A stretch of DNA of 64,000 nt from Cupriavidus consociatus (GTDB lineage Bacteria; Pseudomonadota; Gammaproteobacteria; Burkholderiales; Burkholderiaceae): NCBI RefSeq assembly GCF_017814975.1, contig NZ_JAGIQA010000007.1:62001-126000 (forward strand), read 5' to 3'. The position numbers and the translations under genes were made by a program. Each line of letters starts with the position of its first letter. Position 1 is the stretch's first letter. The notes beneath the pieces are model-generated. The model saw nothing but the letters and a program-made list of their open reading frames with translations, was not told the DNA's origin and made no database searches. Positions 51,274-59,845 of this stretch are shown in pieces.

Positions 51274-52420
51274 AGGACAGCCAGCTCATCAGGTACAGGA
51301 AGGCGCGGCCGAGCGGGTTGAGCGGATTGCCTTCCGTCGGAAACGCCATGACTTCCGCCTGCCCGCCCACGCGCACGCCGCGCAGCGACGACAACTGGCC
51401 AGGATCGAACTCCACCGTCACCGGGAAACGCTGGGCCGGGCGCAGCCAGTCGCGGCTGTTCTGCACCGTCGGCAGGCTGCCCGGCTGCGTGGGGGGCCCG
51501 CCGACATTGACGCCGTAGCCGACGCTGCGCACGCGCCCGGTGAAGATCCGCCCCGGCAGCGAATCCAGCACGATCGCCACCGGCGTGCCGGGCACCACGT
51601 GGCCAAGGTTGTTCTCGGTCATCTCCGCGTTGATCCACACGTCGTGGATGGTGATCAGCGTCATGACCGGATGCCCCGCGGCGGCAAACTGGCCGGTCTC
51701 GGTGCGCAGGTCGGTGACCAGCCCGGCCGAGCGCGCGCGCACGCTGGTATTGGCCAGGTCCAGCTCGGCCTTTTCCAGCGCGGCGGCGGCGCTGCGCAGC
51801 TTGGCGTTGTCTTCCGCGCTGCCGCCTTCCTGCTCGCGCGCGCGCTGGACCTCGGCGCGCGCCGCGGCCACCTGTGCGGTAGCCGCTTCCAGGCTGGCAC
51901 GCGCGATCTCGAGCCGGCGCAGCGATATGGTGCCCTGATCTTCGCGGTACAGGCGCTCCAGGCGTTCGCTGTCCTGGCGCGCCTTGACCTCGTTGGCGCG
52001 CGCCGCGCGCAGCGCCGCCTGCGCCGATTCGATGCCGGCGGTGCTGGCGCCGATTTGCCGGCGTGTCGACTCCAGGTCGGCGCGCGCGCGGTCGGCGGCA
52101 ATCCGGTAGTGCTGCGGGTCGACCTCGAACAGCACCGTGCCGGCCGCCACGTCCTGGTTGTTGCGCACAGGGACGCGCGTCACGCGACCCGCCACCTCCG
52201 ACGCCACCGGCACCACGAAGGCCTGCACGCGTGCCTGCTGGGTATAGGGCGTGAGCCGGTCCGCCAGCAGGTACCACACCAGGCTGACGGCGATCAGCAC
52301 GAGCACCCAGCGGATGCCTTTCCTGGCCGGATCGGCCGCCGGTGCCGCTGCGGGCGGCGGGGGCGCGGGTGGCTGCGCCGGCGGCGGCGGAACTGCTGCA
52401 GGCTGTGGCGTGTCGCTCAT
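51263..52420 (-). CDS. HlyD-family periplasmic adaptor (EmrA-like)
   Basis: A 385-residue membrane fusion protein. A Pro-rich cytoplasmic start (PPPPAQPPAPPPP) precedes one membrane anchor, WVLVLIAVSLVWYLLADRL (about residues 37-55). Then come the barrel-sandwich lipoyl halves, with a long coiled-coil hairpin between (ESTRRQIGASTAGIESAQAA onward), and a beta-barrel domain. It links the inner-membrane pump to the outer-membrane channel. The gene overlaps the upstream NodT-type gene by four bases. Confidence 0.92.
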   Translation of the reverse strand: MSDTPQPAAVPPPPAQPPAPPPPAAAPAADPARKGIRWVLVLIAVSLVWYLLADRLTPYTQQARVQAFVVPVASEVAGRVTRVPVRNNQDVAAGTVLFEVDPQHYRIAADRARADLESTRRQIGASTAGIESAQAALRAARANEVKARQDSERLERLYREDQGTISLRRLEIARASLEAATAQVAAARAEVQRAREQEGGSAEDNAKLRSAAAALEKAELDLANTSVRARSAGLVTDLRTETGQFAAAGHPVMTLITIHDVWINAEMTENNLGHVVPGTPVAIVLDSLPGRIFTGRVRSVGYGVNVGGPPTQPGSLPTVQNSRDWLRPAQRFPVTVEFDPGQLSSLRGVRVGGQAEVMAFPTEGNPLNPLGRAFLYLMSWLSYVY

Positions 52421-53991
52421 CGGTCCTCCACGTTGGACACCTGTCGCGGTGTCGCCGGAACGCCCGCCCCGTCGGGCGCGGCCGGCCGCCCGGCTTCGTC
52501 GAACAGGTCGCCCCAGTTGGTGCGCTGCTGCATCTGCTGGCGCGTCGCCGGGTCGACCAGAGGCAGTTCGCTGTGCCAGCCGCCGCCCAGCGCCTTGTAC
52601 AGCGCGATCAGGTTGCTCACGGCGCTGCTGCGGTTGAGCACGTAGGCATCCTGCTGGGCCGCCAGCGCGCGCTGCGCGTCCAGCACGCGCTGGAAGTCGG
52701 AATAGCCTTCGCGATAGAGCGAGTTGGCCAGCGACAGCGAACGGTTGGCGGCAACGGTGCCTTCGCGCAGGATCCGTTCGCGCTCCAGCGACTTGAGCAG
52801 GCCGCTGGCGGCATCGTCGGCTTCGCGCGCGGCCTGCCGCACCGCGTCCTGGTAGGCCACGATCAGCTGCTGCAGGCGTGCGTCCTGCACCCGCACGTTG
52901 TTGCGGATACGGCCATAGTCGAACACGTTCCAGCGCAGGCTGGGCCCGCCGACCAGCGCCAGCGTGTTGGGCGTGCCGGCCAGCGTGCCGGCGGACCAGA
53001 CGATGCTGCCCAGCAGCGACAGCGACGGGTAGAGATCGGCCTCGGCCACGCCGATCAGCGCGGACTGCGCCGCGATCTGCAGCTCGGCGGCGCGCACATC
53101 CGGACGGCGCACCAGCAGGCTGGCCGGCACGTCCTGCACCACGGCACGGTCGATCAGCGGGAGGGCCCCTTCCCGCTCCGCGAGGTCGGGCAGCTCCGGC
53201 AGCGCGCCGGGAGGGTGGCCCGCCAGCACCGCGAGCGCATTGCGCGTGCGCAGGATCTGGCCCTCGAACTCGGGAATGCTGCTGAGCGTGCCCAGGTACT
53301 GCGTCTTGGCTTGCTGCAGGTCGAGTTCGTCGGTCTCGCCGCTGCGGAACAGGCGCTCGGTGATTTCATAGCTGCGCTGCTGCAGCCGGGCATTGTCGCG
53401 GGCGATGCGCAGCCGCGCCTCGGCGGTGCGCAGCGCGAAGTAGGTCTCGGCCATCTGGGCGCGCAACAGCACCAGCACATCCTCGTGGTTGGCGCGCGCG
53501 GCAAAGTATGCGGCATCGGCCGATTCGATGGCGCGGCTGAAGCGCCCCCAGAAGTCCAGCTCCCAGCCGATGTCGAAGCCCGCGCTGAACTGCCAGAAGC
53601 GGCTGTTCTGCGGGTTGCGCCCGCCGGCCTGGCGGGTGGAGGTGTACAACGCGTCGGTGCTCACCTGCTGCAGCTGCGGGTAGCGGCCACTCTGGGCGAT
53701 GCCGAGCTGCGCGCGCGCTTCCATCACGCGCAGGCCGGCGATGCGGAGTCCCGCGTTGTTGGCATCGGCCTCGGCGATCAGGCGCTCCAGCGTCGGGTCG
53801 CCGAATATCTGCCACCATTGCCGCAGGTCGGGGGCGGGGCGCTGCTCGGTGGCGCCCTGCAGCGCAGGGCTGTCCCATGTGGGCGTCCAGGCCTCGCGCT
53901 GCGGCTGGAAGTCGGGCCCCACCCGCGCGCATGCGCCCAGGCACAGCACGCCGGCCAGCAGCATTCCGTTCGGCCGGTTGCGGACGGGCAT
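52417..53991 (-). CDS. NodT-family outer-membrane efflux lipoprotein
   Basis: A 524-residue TolC-like outer-membrane factor. The signal ends in a lipobox, LGAC with Cys21, and two repeats of the OEP domain follow (helical hairpins near ETYFALRTAEARLRIARDN and ANSLYREGYSDFQRVLDAQR). It forms the outer channel of the tripartite efflux system encoded by this operon. It begins 18 bases after the AI-2E permease gene, so that gene may be co-transcribed. Confidence 0.93.
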   Translation of the reverse strand: MPVRNRPNGMLLAGVLCLGACARVGPDFQPQREAWTPTWDSPALQGATEQRPAPDLRQWWQIFGDPTLERLIAEADANNAGLRIAGLRVMEARAQLGIAQSGRYPQLQQVSTDALYTSTRQAGGRNPQNSRFWQFSAGFDIGWELDFWGRFSRAIESADAAYFAARANHEDVLVLLRAQMAETYFALRTAEARLRIARDNARLQQRSYEITERLFRSGETDELDLQQAKTQYLGTLSSIPEFEGQILRTRNALAVLAGHPPGALPELPDLAEREGALPLIDRAVVQDVPASLLVRRPDVRAAELQIAAQSALIGVAEADLYPSLSLLGSIVWSAGTLAGTPNTLALVGGPSLRWNVFDYGRIRNNVRVQDARLQQLIVAYQDAVRQAAREADDAASGLLKSLERERILREGTVAANRSLSLANSLYREGYSDFQRVLDAQRALAAQQDAYVLNRSSAVSNLIALYKALGGGWHSELPLVDPATRQQMQQRTNWGDLFDEAGRPAAPDGAGVPATPRQVSNVEDR

Positions 53992-54009
53992 GAGGCGAAC
54001 CGGCCTGCG

Positions 54010-55131
54010 CTATTCCGCGGTCTGCTCGATCGATTCGTGCACCGGCTGGGCAGGCTGCGGTGGCGGCTGGTCTTCGACCCATTGCCAGAACAGCCGGTAG
54101 GCCACGGCCAGCATCACAGGGCCGATAAACAGCCCGATGACGCCGCCTGTCACCATCCCGCCCAGCGCGCCGATCAGCACCACCGGCATCGGCACGTCCA
54201 CGCCGCGGCCGAGCATCAGCGGCTTGAGCACGTTGTCGGCCAGTCCGGCGATAAAGGTGTAGACGGCAAATACCACGGTCGCCCCGGTGGCACCTTCGGC
54301 GGCAAAGACAAGGATAATCACCGGAATGGTGATCAGCGTCGCGGGCAGCTGCATGATGCCGAGCAGCAGCACCGCCAGCGCCAGCAGGCCGGCGCCGGGA
54401 ATGCCCTTGATCACGAAGGCGACGCCGATCAGCAGCATCTGGATGAAGGCGATGCCCACCACGCCCTGCGCCACCGCTCGGATGGTGGCGGTGCACAGCA
54501 TGGCCAGCCGCGGGCCGCGCTCCGGGCCGAACACGCGCGAGGCGATCTGCCTGGCGCTGTGCGTCCCTTCCTCGCCATAGGCCATGATGATGCCGGCGAT
54601 GATCAGCGCGAACAGCAGGACCAGCAGGGCCACGCCGACGCCGGCGAGCTTGCCCAGCAGCGCCAGGCTGAAGCCCTTGAGTTGGGGCATCAGCTTTTCC
54701 ATCACCGCGGCCATGTCAGTGGCGGCCTGGAGCCAGAAGTCGTAGAGCCGCTCCCCGACGAATGGCCAGGCGGCGACCGACTCCGCCGGCATCGGGATAC
54801 GCACGCGGTCGTCCCTGATCATGGCGATGGCGTTCTCCACGGACTCGACCAGGGCGTTGCCCAGCAGGTAGGTGGGCACCAGGATGATGGCGAGGACCAG
54901 CACCACGATCAGCGTGGCGACGCGCCCGTCATGGCCGCCCAGCCGCGCGCGCAGCCTGACCTGCAGCGGGTACATGGTGACCGCCAGGATCACCGACCAC
55001 AGCAGCAGATCGACGAACGGGTGGAAGATCTGGAAGCAGAAAACCGCCAGGACGGCGATCAGCCCGGCGCGGATCAGGACGTCAAGCAACCCGCGGGACA
55101 GCGCCTTCTCGGAAATGGGCGTAGGCAACAT
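54010..55131 (-). CDS. AI-2E (PerM) family transporter
   Basis: A 373-residue membrane protein of the AI-2E family with about eight hydrophobic segments. Conserved are the FHPFVDLLLWSVILAVTMYP region (about residue 41) and the C-terminal PLMLGRGVDVPMPVVLIGAL. Members include autoinducer-2 exporters and Na+/H+ or lysophospholipid-related permeases, so the substrate cannot be told. It may head the efflux operon. The C-terminus is an acidic/Pro-rich tail. Confidence 0.88.
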   Translation of the reverse strand: MLPTPISEKALSRGLLDVLIRAGLIAVLAVFCFQIFHPFVDLLLWSVILAVTMYPLQVRLRARLGGHDGRVATLIVVLVLAIILVPTYLLGNALVESVENAIAMIRDDRVRIPMPAESVAAWPFVGERLYDFWLQAATDMAAVMEKLMPQLKGFSLALLGKLAGVGVALLVLLFALIIAGIIMAYGEEGTHSARQIASRVFGPERGPRLAMLCTATIRAVAQGVVGIAFIQMLLIGVAFVIKGIPGAGLLALAVLLLGIMQLPATLITIPVIILVFAAEGATGATVVFAVYTFIAGLADNVLKPLMLGRGVDVPMPVVLIGALGGMVTGGVIGLFIGPVMLAVAYRLFWQWVEDQPPPQPAQPVHESIEQTAE

Positions 55132-55288
55132 CGATCGACTCCCCCGGGTGCAAGCCGCAAAGGTTCACATCGGTACGCCAGCCTTGTACTCAGCGCCGGC
55201 CGCAATCCAGTCTAGGCGAGCGAGGGTGCTCGGGCAACCTTTTCGTCACCCGGACCACAGGCGCGTGCCCGCCCGGGCACGCACAGGC

Positions 55289-55729
55289 TTACGGTTGTCC
55301 GGGCTTGCGCAGCATCTTCTCGACCTCGCCGGCGTGCAGTTCTTCCAGCTGGATCGACTCGCGCGCATATTCTTCCAGCGCCACCGAGCGGCCCTCGACC
55401 AGGGCCAGCAGCTGGCGGTACAGCTCCAGCGCCTGCCGCTCGGTCGCCAGCGATTCGCGCAGGATGGTGCCGATGTCGGTGGTGTGGCTGTCCAGCAGCG
55501 CGGCGATGCCGAGCGAGGGATACGCGCCCAGGGTGGTGATCCACTCCCCGGCCTGCTGCGCATGGAGCAACGATTCGCTGGCTTGTTCGCGCAGCCAGGA
55601 CACCACGGGGATGCGGCCGAAGCCGAACACCAGGAAAGAATAGTGCGTATAGCGCACGACCCCGGCGAGTTCGGCTTCCAGTATCTGGTTCAGCACCCCG
55701 ACGACCTTGTCTTTCTCGATTTCCGCCAT
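55289..55729 (-). CDS. Ferritin-like (bacterioferritin-type) protein
   Basis: A 146-residue four-helix ferritin-like protein. Iron-ligand candidates are in NQILEAELAGVVRYTHYSF, ESLLHAQQAGEW, ATERQALELYRQ and QLEELHAGEVEKML. One of the two ExxH motifs (EELH) is intact, and the other reads SLLH, so the di-iron centre may be altered. ATG 55729 with GAGGAAG is preferred to a start 15 codons upstream. It is divergent from the cyclase-FHA gene. Confidence 0.85.
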   Translation of the reverse strand: MAEIEKDKVVGVLNQILEAELAGVVRYTHYSFLVFGFGRIPVVSWLREQASESLLHAQQAGEWITTLGAYPSLGIAALLDSHTTDIGTILRESLATERQALELYRQLLALVEGRSVALEEYARESIQLEELHAGEVEKMLRKPGQP

Positions 55730-55860
55730 GGCATCTTCCTCACGGGTTGCAGGGACAAAAGCAGGCTGATTCATTCTAGTCGGCGCCGCGCCACACCTGA
55801 GCGTTCGCGCACTGGCTGCAAACGCGTGCGGGGCAGCAATCCGGCATTGGAATTCCTATC

Positions 55861-56841
55861 ATGCAGACGTGGCGCGCGCCTGAGGTAGCCGGGCGCGGCC
55901 CGCCCGGAAAACTGACAACATCGCCGGTGATGCAAAAGGATCCAGGTTCGCCAGCCGACCAATGCGACGGCGCCGTGATGTTCGCGGACATCTGCGACAG
56001 CACGCGGCTCTACGACAAGGCCGGCGATGCGGTGGCACTCGCCGCGATCCGCCATTGCCTGGGGCTGATGAAGACACGCGCCGCGCTGGCGCAGGGGCGC
56101 GTGGTCAAGACCATCGGCGACGAAATCATGGTGCTGTTCCCCGCCGCCGATCATGCGATGCAGGCCGCACTCGACATGCAGGAAGGCGTGGCAGGGCTGG
56201 CGCCCATCGCCGGCTTTGCCTTGTCGATCCATATCGGTTTCCACCATGGCCCGATCCTGTCGGACGAGGGCGGCGACGTGTTCGGCGACACGGTCAACCT
56301 GGCAGCGCGGCTGGTCAAGCTGGCCTCGCGCGGGCAGATCATCACCAGCAAGCATGCGGTGGAGCAGCTGTCGGCACCGCTGCGGCAGATGACGCGCGCG
56401 CTGTATCCGATCCAGGTGCGCGGCAAGCACCAGCTGGTTGAGCTGTACGAGGCGATCTGGCAGCAGAACACCGAGCTGACCCTGGTCGCGCCGGCGGACG
56501 TCGCCGTGCGGCGTTCGCTGTTCCTGTCGCTGCGCTACCGCGACACCCTGTTCGAGATGGACGCCACCTCGGCGCCGCTGACCATCGGCCGGGACTCCAC
56601 CATGAGCATCGTCATCCTGGACCGGCAGGTGTCGCGCTTCCAGGCCACCGTCGAGCCGCGTGGCGGCCGCTTCGTGCTGATCGACCGCAGCTCCAACGGC
56701 ACCCATGTCCGCATCGACGGCGAAGACAGCCTGATGCTGCGCCGTGACGAGATCACGCTGCGGGGCCACGGCTGGATCACGTTCTCCCCGCCCGGCGATG
56801 CCGGCCAGGAGGCGATCGAGTTCTTTGTCGAGGAAGACTGA
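55861..56841 (+). CDS. Class III adenylate/guanylate cyclase fused to an FHA domain
   Basis: A 326-residue protein with an N-terminal class III cyclase homology domain (about residues 35-200): metal-binding Asp43 in MFADICDSTRLYD and Asp87 in KTIGDEIMVLF, and the VFGDTVNLAARL block. A C-terminal FHA domain (about 235-320) with LTIGRDSTMSIVI, QVSRFQATV and DRSSNGTHVRI binds phosphothreonine. It may make cAMP or cGMP under control of Ser/Thr phosphorylation. No transmembrane segment is seen. No kinase gene lies nearby. Confidence 0.9.
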   Translation: MQTWRAPEVAGRGPPGKLTTSPVMQKDPGSPADQCDGAVMFADICDSTRLYDKAGDAVALAAIRHCLGLMKTRAALAQGRVVKTIGDEIMVLFPAADHAMQAALDMQEGVAGLAPIAGFALSIHIGFHHGPILSDEGGDVFGDTVNLAARLVKLASRGQIITSKHAVEQLSAPLRQMTRALYPIQVRGKHQLVELYEAIWQQNTELTLVAPADVAVRRSLFLSLRYRDTLFEMDATSAPLTIGRDSTMSIVILDRQVSRFQATVEPRGGRFVLIDRSSNGTHVRIDGEDSLMLRRDEITLRGHGWITFSPPGDAGQEAIEFFVEED

Positions 56842-56918
56842 GGCGGTCACCGCACAGCTGCAGGATAGCGTGGAAATTCTCCTTGACTTCAGTTGTTCCG
56901 TATCCCATCATGCTTTCC

Positions 56919-57014
56919 ATCGCATGCGATTTAAACGCTTGCGACAGATCAGCGAGAGCTGGTTGTTTTTTGCCGACATATATCGCATGCGATTAAATCT
57001 CATACGATTATAAA
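56919..57014 (+). promoter_or_regulatory. ohr promoter with two ATCGCATGCGAT palindromes
   Basis: The 202-base gap before ohr holds two copies of the perfect 12-base palindrome ATCGCATGCGAT, at 56919-56930 and 56982-56993, each followed by TTAAA or TAAAT. A -10-like TATAAA lies at 57009-57014, 30 bases before the ATG, and the second palindrome covers the expected -35. A related element occurs before the OhrR gene. They are probably OhrR operators, by inference. Confidence 0.75.
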
Positions 57015-57043
57015 AGCCCAACCCCACCGAAAGGAACCCCACC

Positions 57044-57499
57044 ATGAGCAAGATCGCCAAAGTCCTGGCCAGCGGCAAGACCTACACCACGTTCAGCGCC
57101 GCCGGCAACACGCCCCGCGGACATGACGGCACCGTCGACATGCGGCTGTCGTCGCCCGGCACCGAGGCCAACCCGACCCATGTCTTCGATGGCAGCGACG
57201 CGCATCCCACCGCCGAGCGGCTGTTCGCCGGTGCGTGGTCGGCGTGCTACATCAGCGCGGTGGCACTTGCGGCCAAGACGCACAAGCTGACGCTGCCCTC
57301 CGATCTTGCCGTCGAGATCGAGGTTGACCTGGGCCAGACCGGCAGCGAGTACCTGCTGCAGGCCCGCCTGAACGTGCGCATGCCCGGCGTGCCGCACGAC
57401 GTGGCGACGGCGGTGGCGCATGCCGCCGATGAAATCTGTCCGTACTCCAAGGCCACGCGCGGCAACATCGACGTGGCGATCAACGTCATCACCGGCTGA
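57044..57499 (+). CDS. ohr: Organic hydroperoxide resistance protein Ohr
   Basis: A 151-residue Ohr/OsmC thiol peroxidase that reduces organic and fatty-acid hydroperoxides in the cytoplasm. The catalytic cysteines are Cys68 in WSACYISAVALAA and Cys132 in EICPYSKATRGN. Length and both motifs are those of Ohr rather than OsmC. GAAAGGAAC precedes the ATG. The repressor gene ohrR lies 140 bases downstream on the same strand, and matching palindromes precede both genes. Confidence 0.95.
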   Translation: MSKIAKVLASGKTYTTFSAAGNTPRGHDGTVDMRLSSPGTEANPTHVFDGSDAHPTAERLFAGAWSACYISAVALAAKTHKLTLPSDLAVEIEVDLGQTGSEYLLQARLNVRMPGVPHDVATAVAHAADEICPYSKATRGNIDVAINVITG

Positions 57500-57566
57500 C
57501 GCAGGCGCGCGGCGCCGGTCCGTACCCCCCGGGGCGCGGACCGGCGCCCATAGGTCCGGGCCGGTT

Positions 57567-57602
57567 ATCGCATCTACGATACAATCGCATACGACCTATA
57601 AT
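57567..57602 (+). promoter_or_regulatory. ohrR promoter with OhrR-type sites and TATAAT
   Basis: ATCG-CATCTA-CGAT (57567-57580) and ATCGCATACGA (57584-57594) share the ATCGCAT and CGA half-sites with the ohr promoter palindromes. A perfect -10 TATAAT at 57597-57602 follows directly, so a bound regulator would cover the promoter. The OhrR ATG is 37 bases further on. This suggests autoregulation. Confidence 0.7.
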
Positions 57603-57639
57603 TTCCCGCAGCGTCACATCCAGACACGGGAGCCAGACC

Positions 57640-58101
57640 ATGAAAGCCACCGACAAGGCCGCTGCTGCGGACCCCAAGTTGTCCGATTTCCTCTGCTTCG
57701 CCGTCTATTCCGCTAACCTGGCATTCGGCAAGGCGTACAAGCCCGTCCTCGAACAGCTGGGCCTGACCTACACGCAATACATCACCATCGTGGCGTTATG
57801 GGAGGAAGACGACCAGACCGTGGGCAGCCTGGGCGAGAAGCTCTTCCTGGAATCGAACACGCTGACGCCGATCCTGAAGAAGCTCGAAGCCATGGGCTAC
57901 GTCGAGCGGCAGCGCGATCCCGAGGACGAGCGCCAGGTGCGGGTCAGCCTGACCCGCAACGGGCGGCGCCTGCGCGAAAAGCGCCTCGAAGGCAGCCTGG
58001 CCGGCGCCACCGGCCTGGCGCCGGACGAGTTCGCACGCCTGCAGAAGGCGGTGGCGACGCTGCGCAACAACCTGATCCGGTCGGTCAGGCCCGGCGACTG
58101 A
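57640..58101 (+). CDS. ohrR: MarR-family peroxide-sensing repressor OhrR
   Basis: A 153-residue MarR-type repressor. The redox-sensing cysteine is Cys19 in LSDFLCFAVYSANLA, and it is the only cysteine in the protein, so it is of the 1-Cys type like Bacillus OhrR rather than the 2-Cys Xanthomonas type. The winged helix with NTLTPILKKLEAMGYVERQR and RQVRVSLTRNGR is intact. It should release its operators when Cys19 is oxidised, inducing ohr. Confidence 0.93.
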   Translation: MKATDKAAAADPKLSDFLCFAVYSANLAFGKAYKPVLEQLGLTYTQYITIVALWEEDDQTVGSLGEKLFLESNTLTPILKKLEAMGYVERQRDPEDERQVRVSLTRNGRRLREKRLEGSLAGATGLAPDEFARLQKAVATLRNNLIRSVRPGD

Positions 58102-58140
58102 AAACGCGCCGGCGACCGCCCTGCATTGCGAGCTACTGAC

Positions 58141-58392
58141 ATGACCCACGCATCCACCCCGTACATCCCGATCAGCTGCGAATTCCACGATCGGCTCGAA
58201 GCGCTGGCCACCGTGCGCCGGCCCGCCGTAATCCATTATCGCGACCATGATGGCGCTGCGCAGCAAGTGACGGCAACGATCACCGATGTCTTCAGCCGCG
58301 AGCGGGAGGAGTTTGTCTCGCTCAGCTCGGGCGAGGCGCTGCGGCTTGACCAGCTCGTCGAGGTCAACGGCGACAAGCTCAGCGACTACTGA
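58141..58392 (+). CDS. rof: Rof-like Rho-binding antiterminator
   Basis: An 83-residue protein resembling the Rof (YaeO) family: YIPISCEFHDRLEALATVRR at the start, IHYRD, then EEFVSLSSGEALRLDQLVEV. Family members bind and inhibit the transcription terminator Rho. ATG 58141 is preferred; a TTG five codons upstream is an alternative. It is 39 bases after ohrR, so both may share a transcript. A C-rich tandem repeat begins seven bases after its stop. Confidence 0.8.
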   Translation: MTHASTPYIPISCEFHDRLEALATVRRPAVIHYRDHDGAAQQVTATITDVFSREREEFVSLSSGEALRLDQLVEVNGDKLSDY

Positions 58393-58398
58393 GCCCCT

Positions 58399-58472
58399 CC
58401 CCCGGCATTACCCCCGGCATTACCCCCGGCATTACCCCCGGATTACCCCCGGATTACCCCCGGGCTTTACCC
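58399..58472 (+). repeat. C-rich 12/11-base tandem repeat after the Rof-like gene
   Basis: Three units of CCCCCGGCATTA (58399-58434) are followed by two of CCCCCGGATTA (58435-58456) and a degenerate end to about 58472. By hand count, about half of the bases from 58394 to about 58490 are C and about 15% are G. A C-rich, G-poor RNA of this kind suits a Rho loading site. The other strand carries at least five regularly spaced G5 runs and could fold as a G-quadruplex. Confidence 0.85.
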
Positions 58473-58521
58473 CATCCTTGCCCTATCCTTCGAAGGAAAA
58501 ACACCGGGCAAGGTGGGCAGC

Positions 58522-59718
58522 ATGCGCGCATTGATCTTCTGTTCCGTGCAGTTCCTGCTGGCGGTCACGTGGACCCTCTACGTCGCGTTCCTGCCGCAAC
58601 TGGCCACGCAGGCCGGCATCCCGCGCGCGCACGTCGCGTGGATCCTGGTGATGGACCAGGTGATCTTCGTCGCCATGGACCTGGCGCTGGGCATCGCCGC
58701 CGACCGTGTCGCCAACGGCATGCGCCGGCTCGGCGGCTGGATCCTGGCGCTGTCGGTGGTTTCCGCGCTGGCGTTCGTGCTGCTGCCTTCGGCTTCCTCG
58801 CCTGTGCTGCTGCTTGCCCTGACCGCGTTATGGGCCGCCACCTCCTCGGCCTTGCGCGCACCGCCCATGGTCATCATCGCGCGACGGCTGCAGGGATCGG
58901 CTTCCTCGTTCCTGATACTGGTGTCGCTGCTCGGCATCGGCCTGGCCGGCGCGGTCGCACCAGTGCTGACGGCGCGGCTGCGCGAGGCTTCGCCGTTGAT
59001 CCCCTTCGCCGCTGCCAGTGCGGCGCTGGTGCTGGCCGTGGCGGCGCTGCGCTGGGTTGAACCGCCGCCGGCAAGCCAGCGTGGCAACGCGGCGCCGACT
59101 GCCAGCGCCGGCCCGCGGCGCCTGTGGCTGCTGTTCGCGGCGGTCTGGCTGCTCGCGCTGGGCTTCCAGGTCCACACCGCGATCAATTCGGGACCGGCCT
59201 ACCTGCGCTTCGTTGCCAGCACCGAGCTGGTGCGGGTGATGCCGGCGTTCTGGATCGGCTTCGCCCTGTGCGTGCTGCTGCCCGAGACGCCATGGCTGCG
59301 GCGCTTTCCTGCCTGCGTGCTGCTGCTCGCCGCATCGGTGCTGGGCACGCTGGCTTTGTCCGGCTTCATTGGCGCCGCTTCGCTGCAGGCGGTGCTGGCC
59401 GCGCAATGCCTGGCCGGCGGCATGTGGGGCATCATGTTCGGCGCGGCGGCCAATGCCGCGCTCGATGCCGGGCATGTGGGCCGCGAAGGCAGGCTCGCCG
59501 GACTGGTGTTTGCCGTGCTCGCCATCGCCGCTTTCCTGCGCATTGCGATGGTGGCGACGGGCGCCGCCAGGGGCGCTGTGCTGGCCAGCCTGATGCCGTG
59601 GGTGCCGGCGCTCGCATGGAGCGCGGGCGCGCTGCTGCTGGCGCTCTTCGTCACGGCAAACCTGCCCTATCTCGCCGCCCGCACTCGCAACTTGCGCCAG
59701 CAGGCTCGCTCCGGCTAG
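58522..59718 (+). CDS. MFS transporter
   Basis: A 398-residue major-facilitator protein with about twelve hydrophobic segments. ALIFCSVQFLLAVTWTLYVA starts the first helix, and ALGIAADRVANGMRR is the loop 2-3 motif. AAGGTGG precedes ATG 58522, with a GTG three codons upstream as alternative. The substrate is not predictable. It follows the C-rich repeat downstream of the Rof-like gene on the same strand. Confidence 0.85.
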   Translation: MRALIFCSVQFLLAVTWTLYVAFLPQLATQAGIPRAHVAWILVMDQVIFVAMDLALGIAADRVANGMRRLGGWILALSVVSALAFVLLPSASSPVLLLALTALWAATSSALRAPPMVIIARRLQGSASSFLILVSLLGIGLAGAVAPVLTARLREASPLIPFAAASAALVLAVAALRWVEPPPASQRGNAAPTASAGPRRLWLLFAAVWLLALGFQVHTAINSGPAYLRFVASTELVRVMPAFWIGFALCVLLPETPWLRRFPACVLLLAASVLGTLALSGFIGAASLQAVLAAQCLAGGMWGIMFGAAANAALDAGHVGREGRLAGLVFAVLAIAAFLRIAMVATGAARGAVLASLMPWVPALAWSAGALLLALFVTANLPYLAARTRNLRQQARSG

Positions 59719-59845
59719 CGTGGCCGGCGACCGTTCACGGGCGCCACGGCAGTTCGACCACATGGCCGCGCAGCAAGCGGCCCGGGGCGGCCTGGCAGCA
59801 AGGCCACCGGCGTGACCCCGCAGCAAGGCCGCATCGGCGCTGCGG

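Noticed and set aside
52342-55215. A 957-codon plus-strand open frame opposite the efflux operon
   Set aside because: It is a shadow of the HlyD, NodT and AI-2E genes, with composition biased by the codon third positions of the real genes.
58399-58472. Possible CRISPR array or intrinsic terminator
   Set aside because: Repeat units are contiguous and too short for CRISPR, and there is no hairpin with a T-run.
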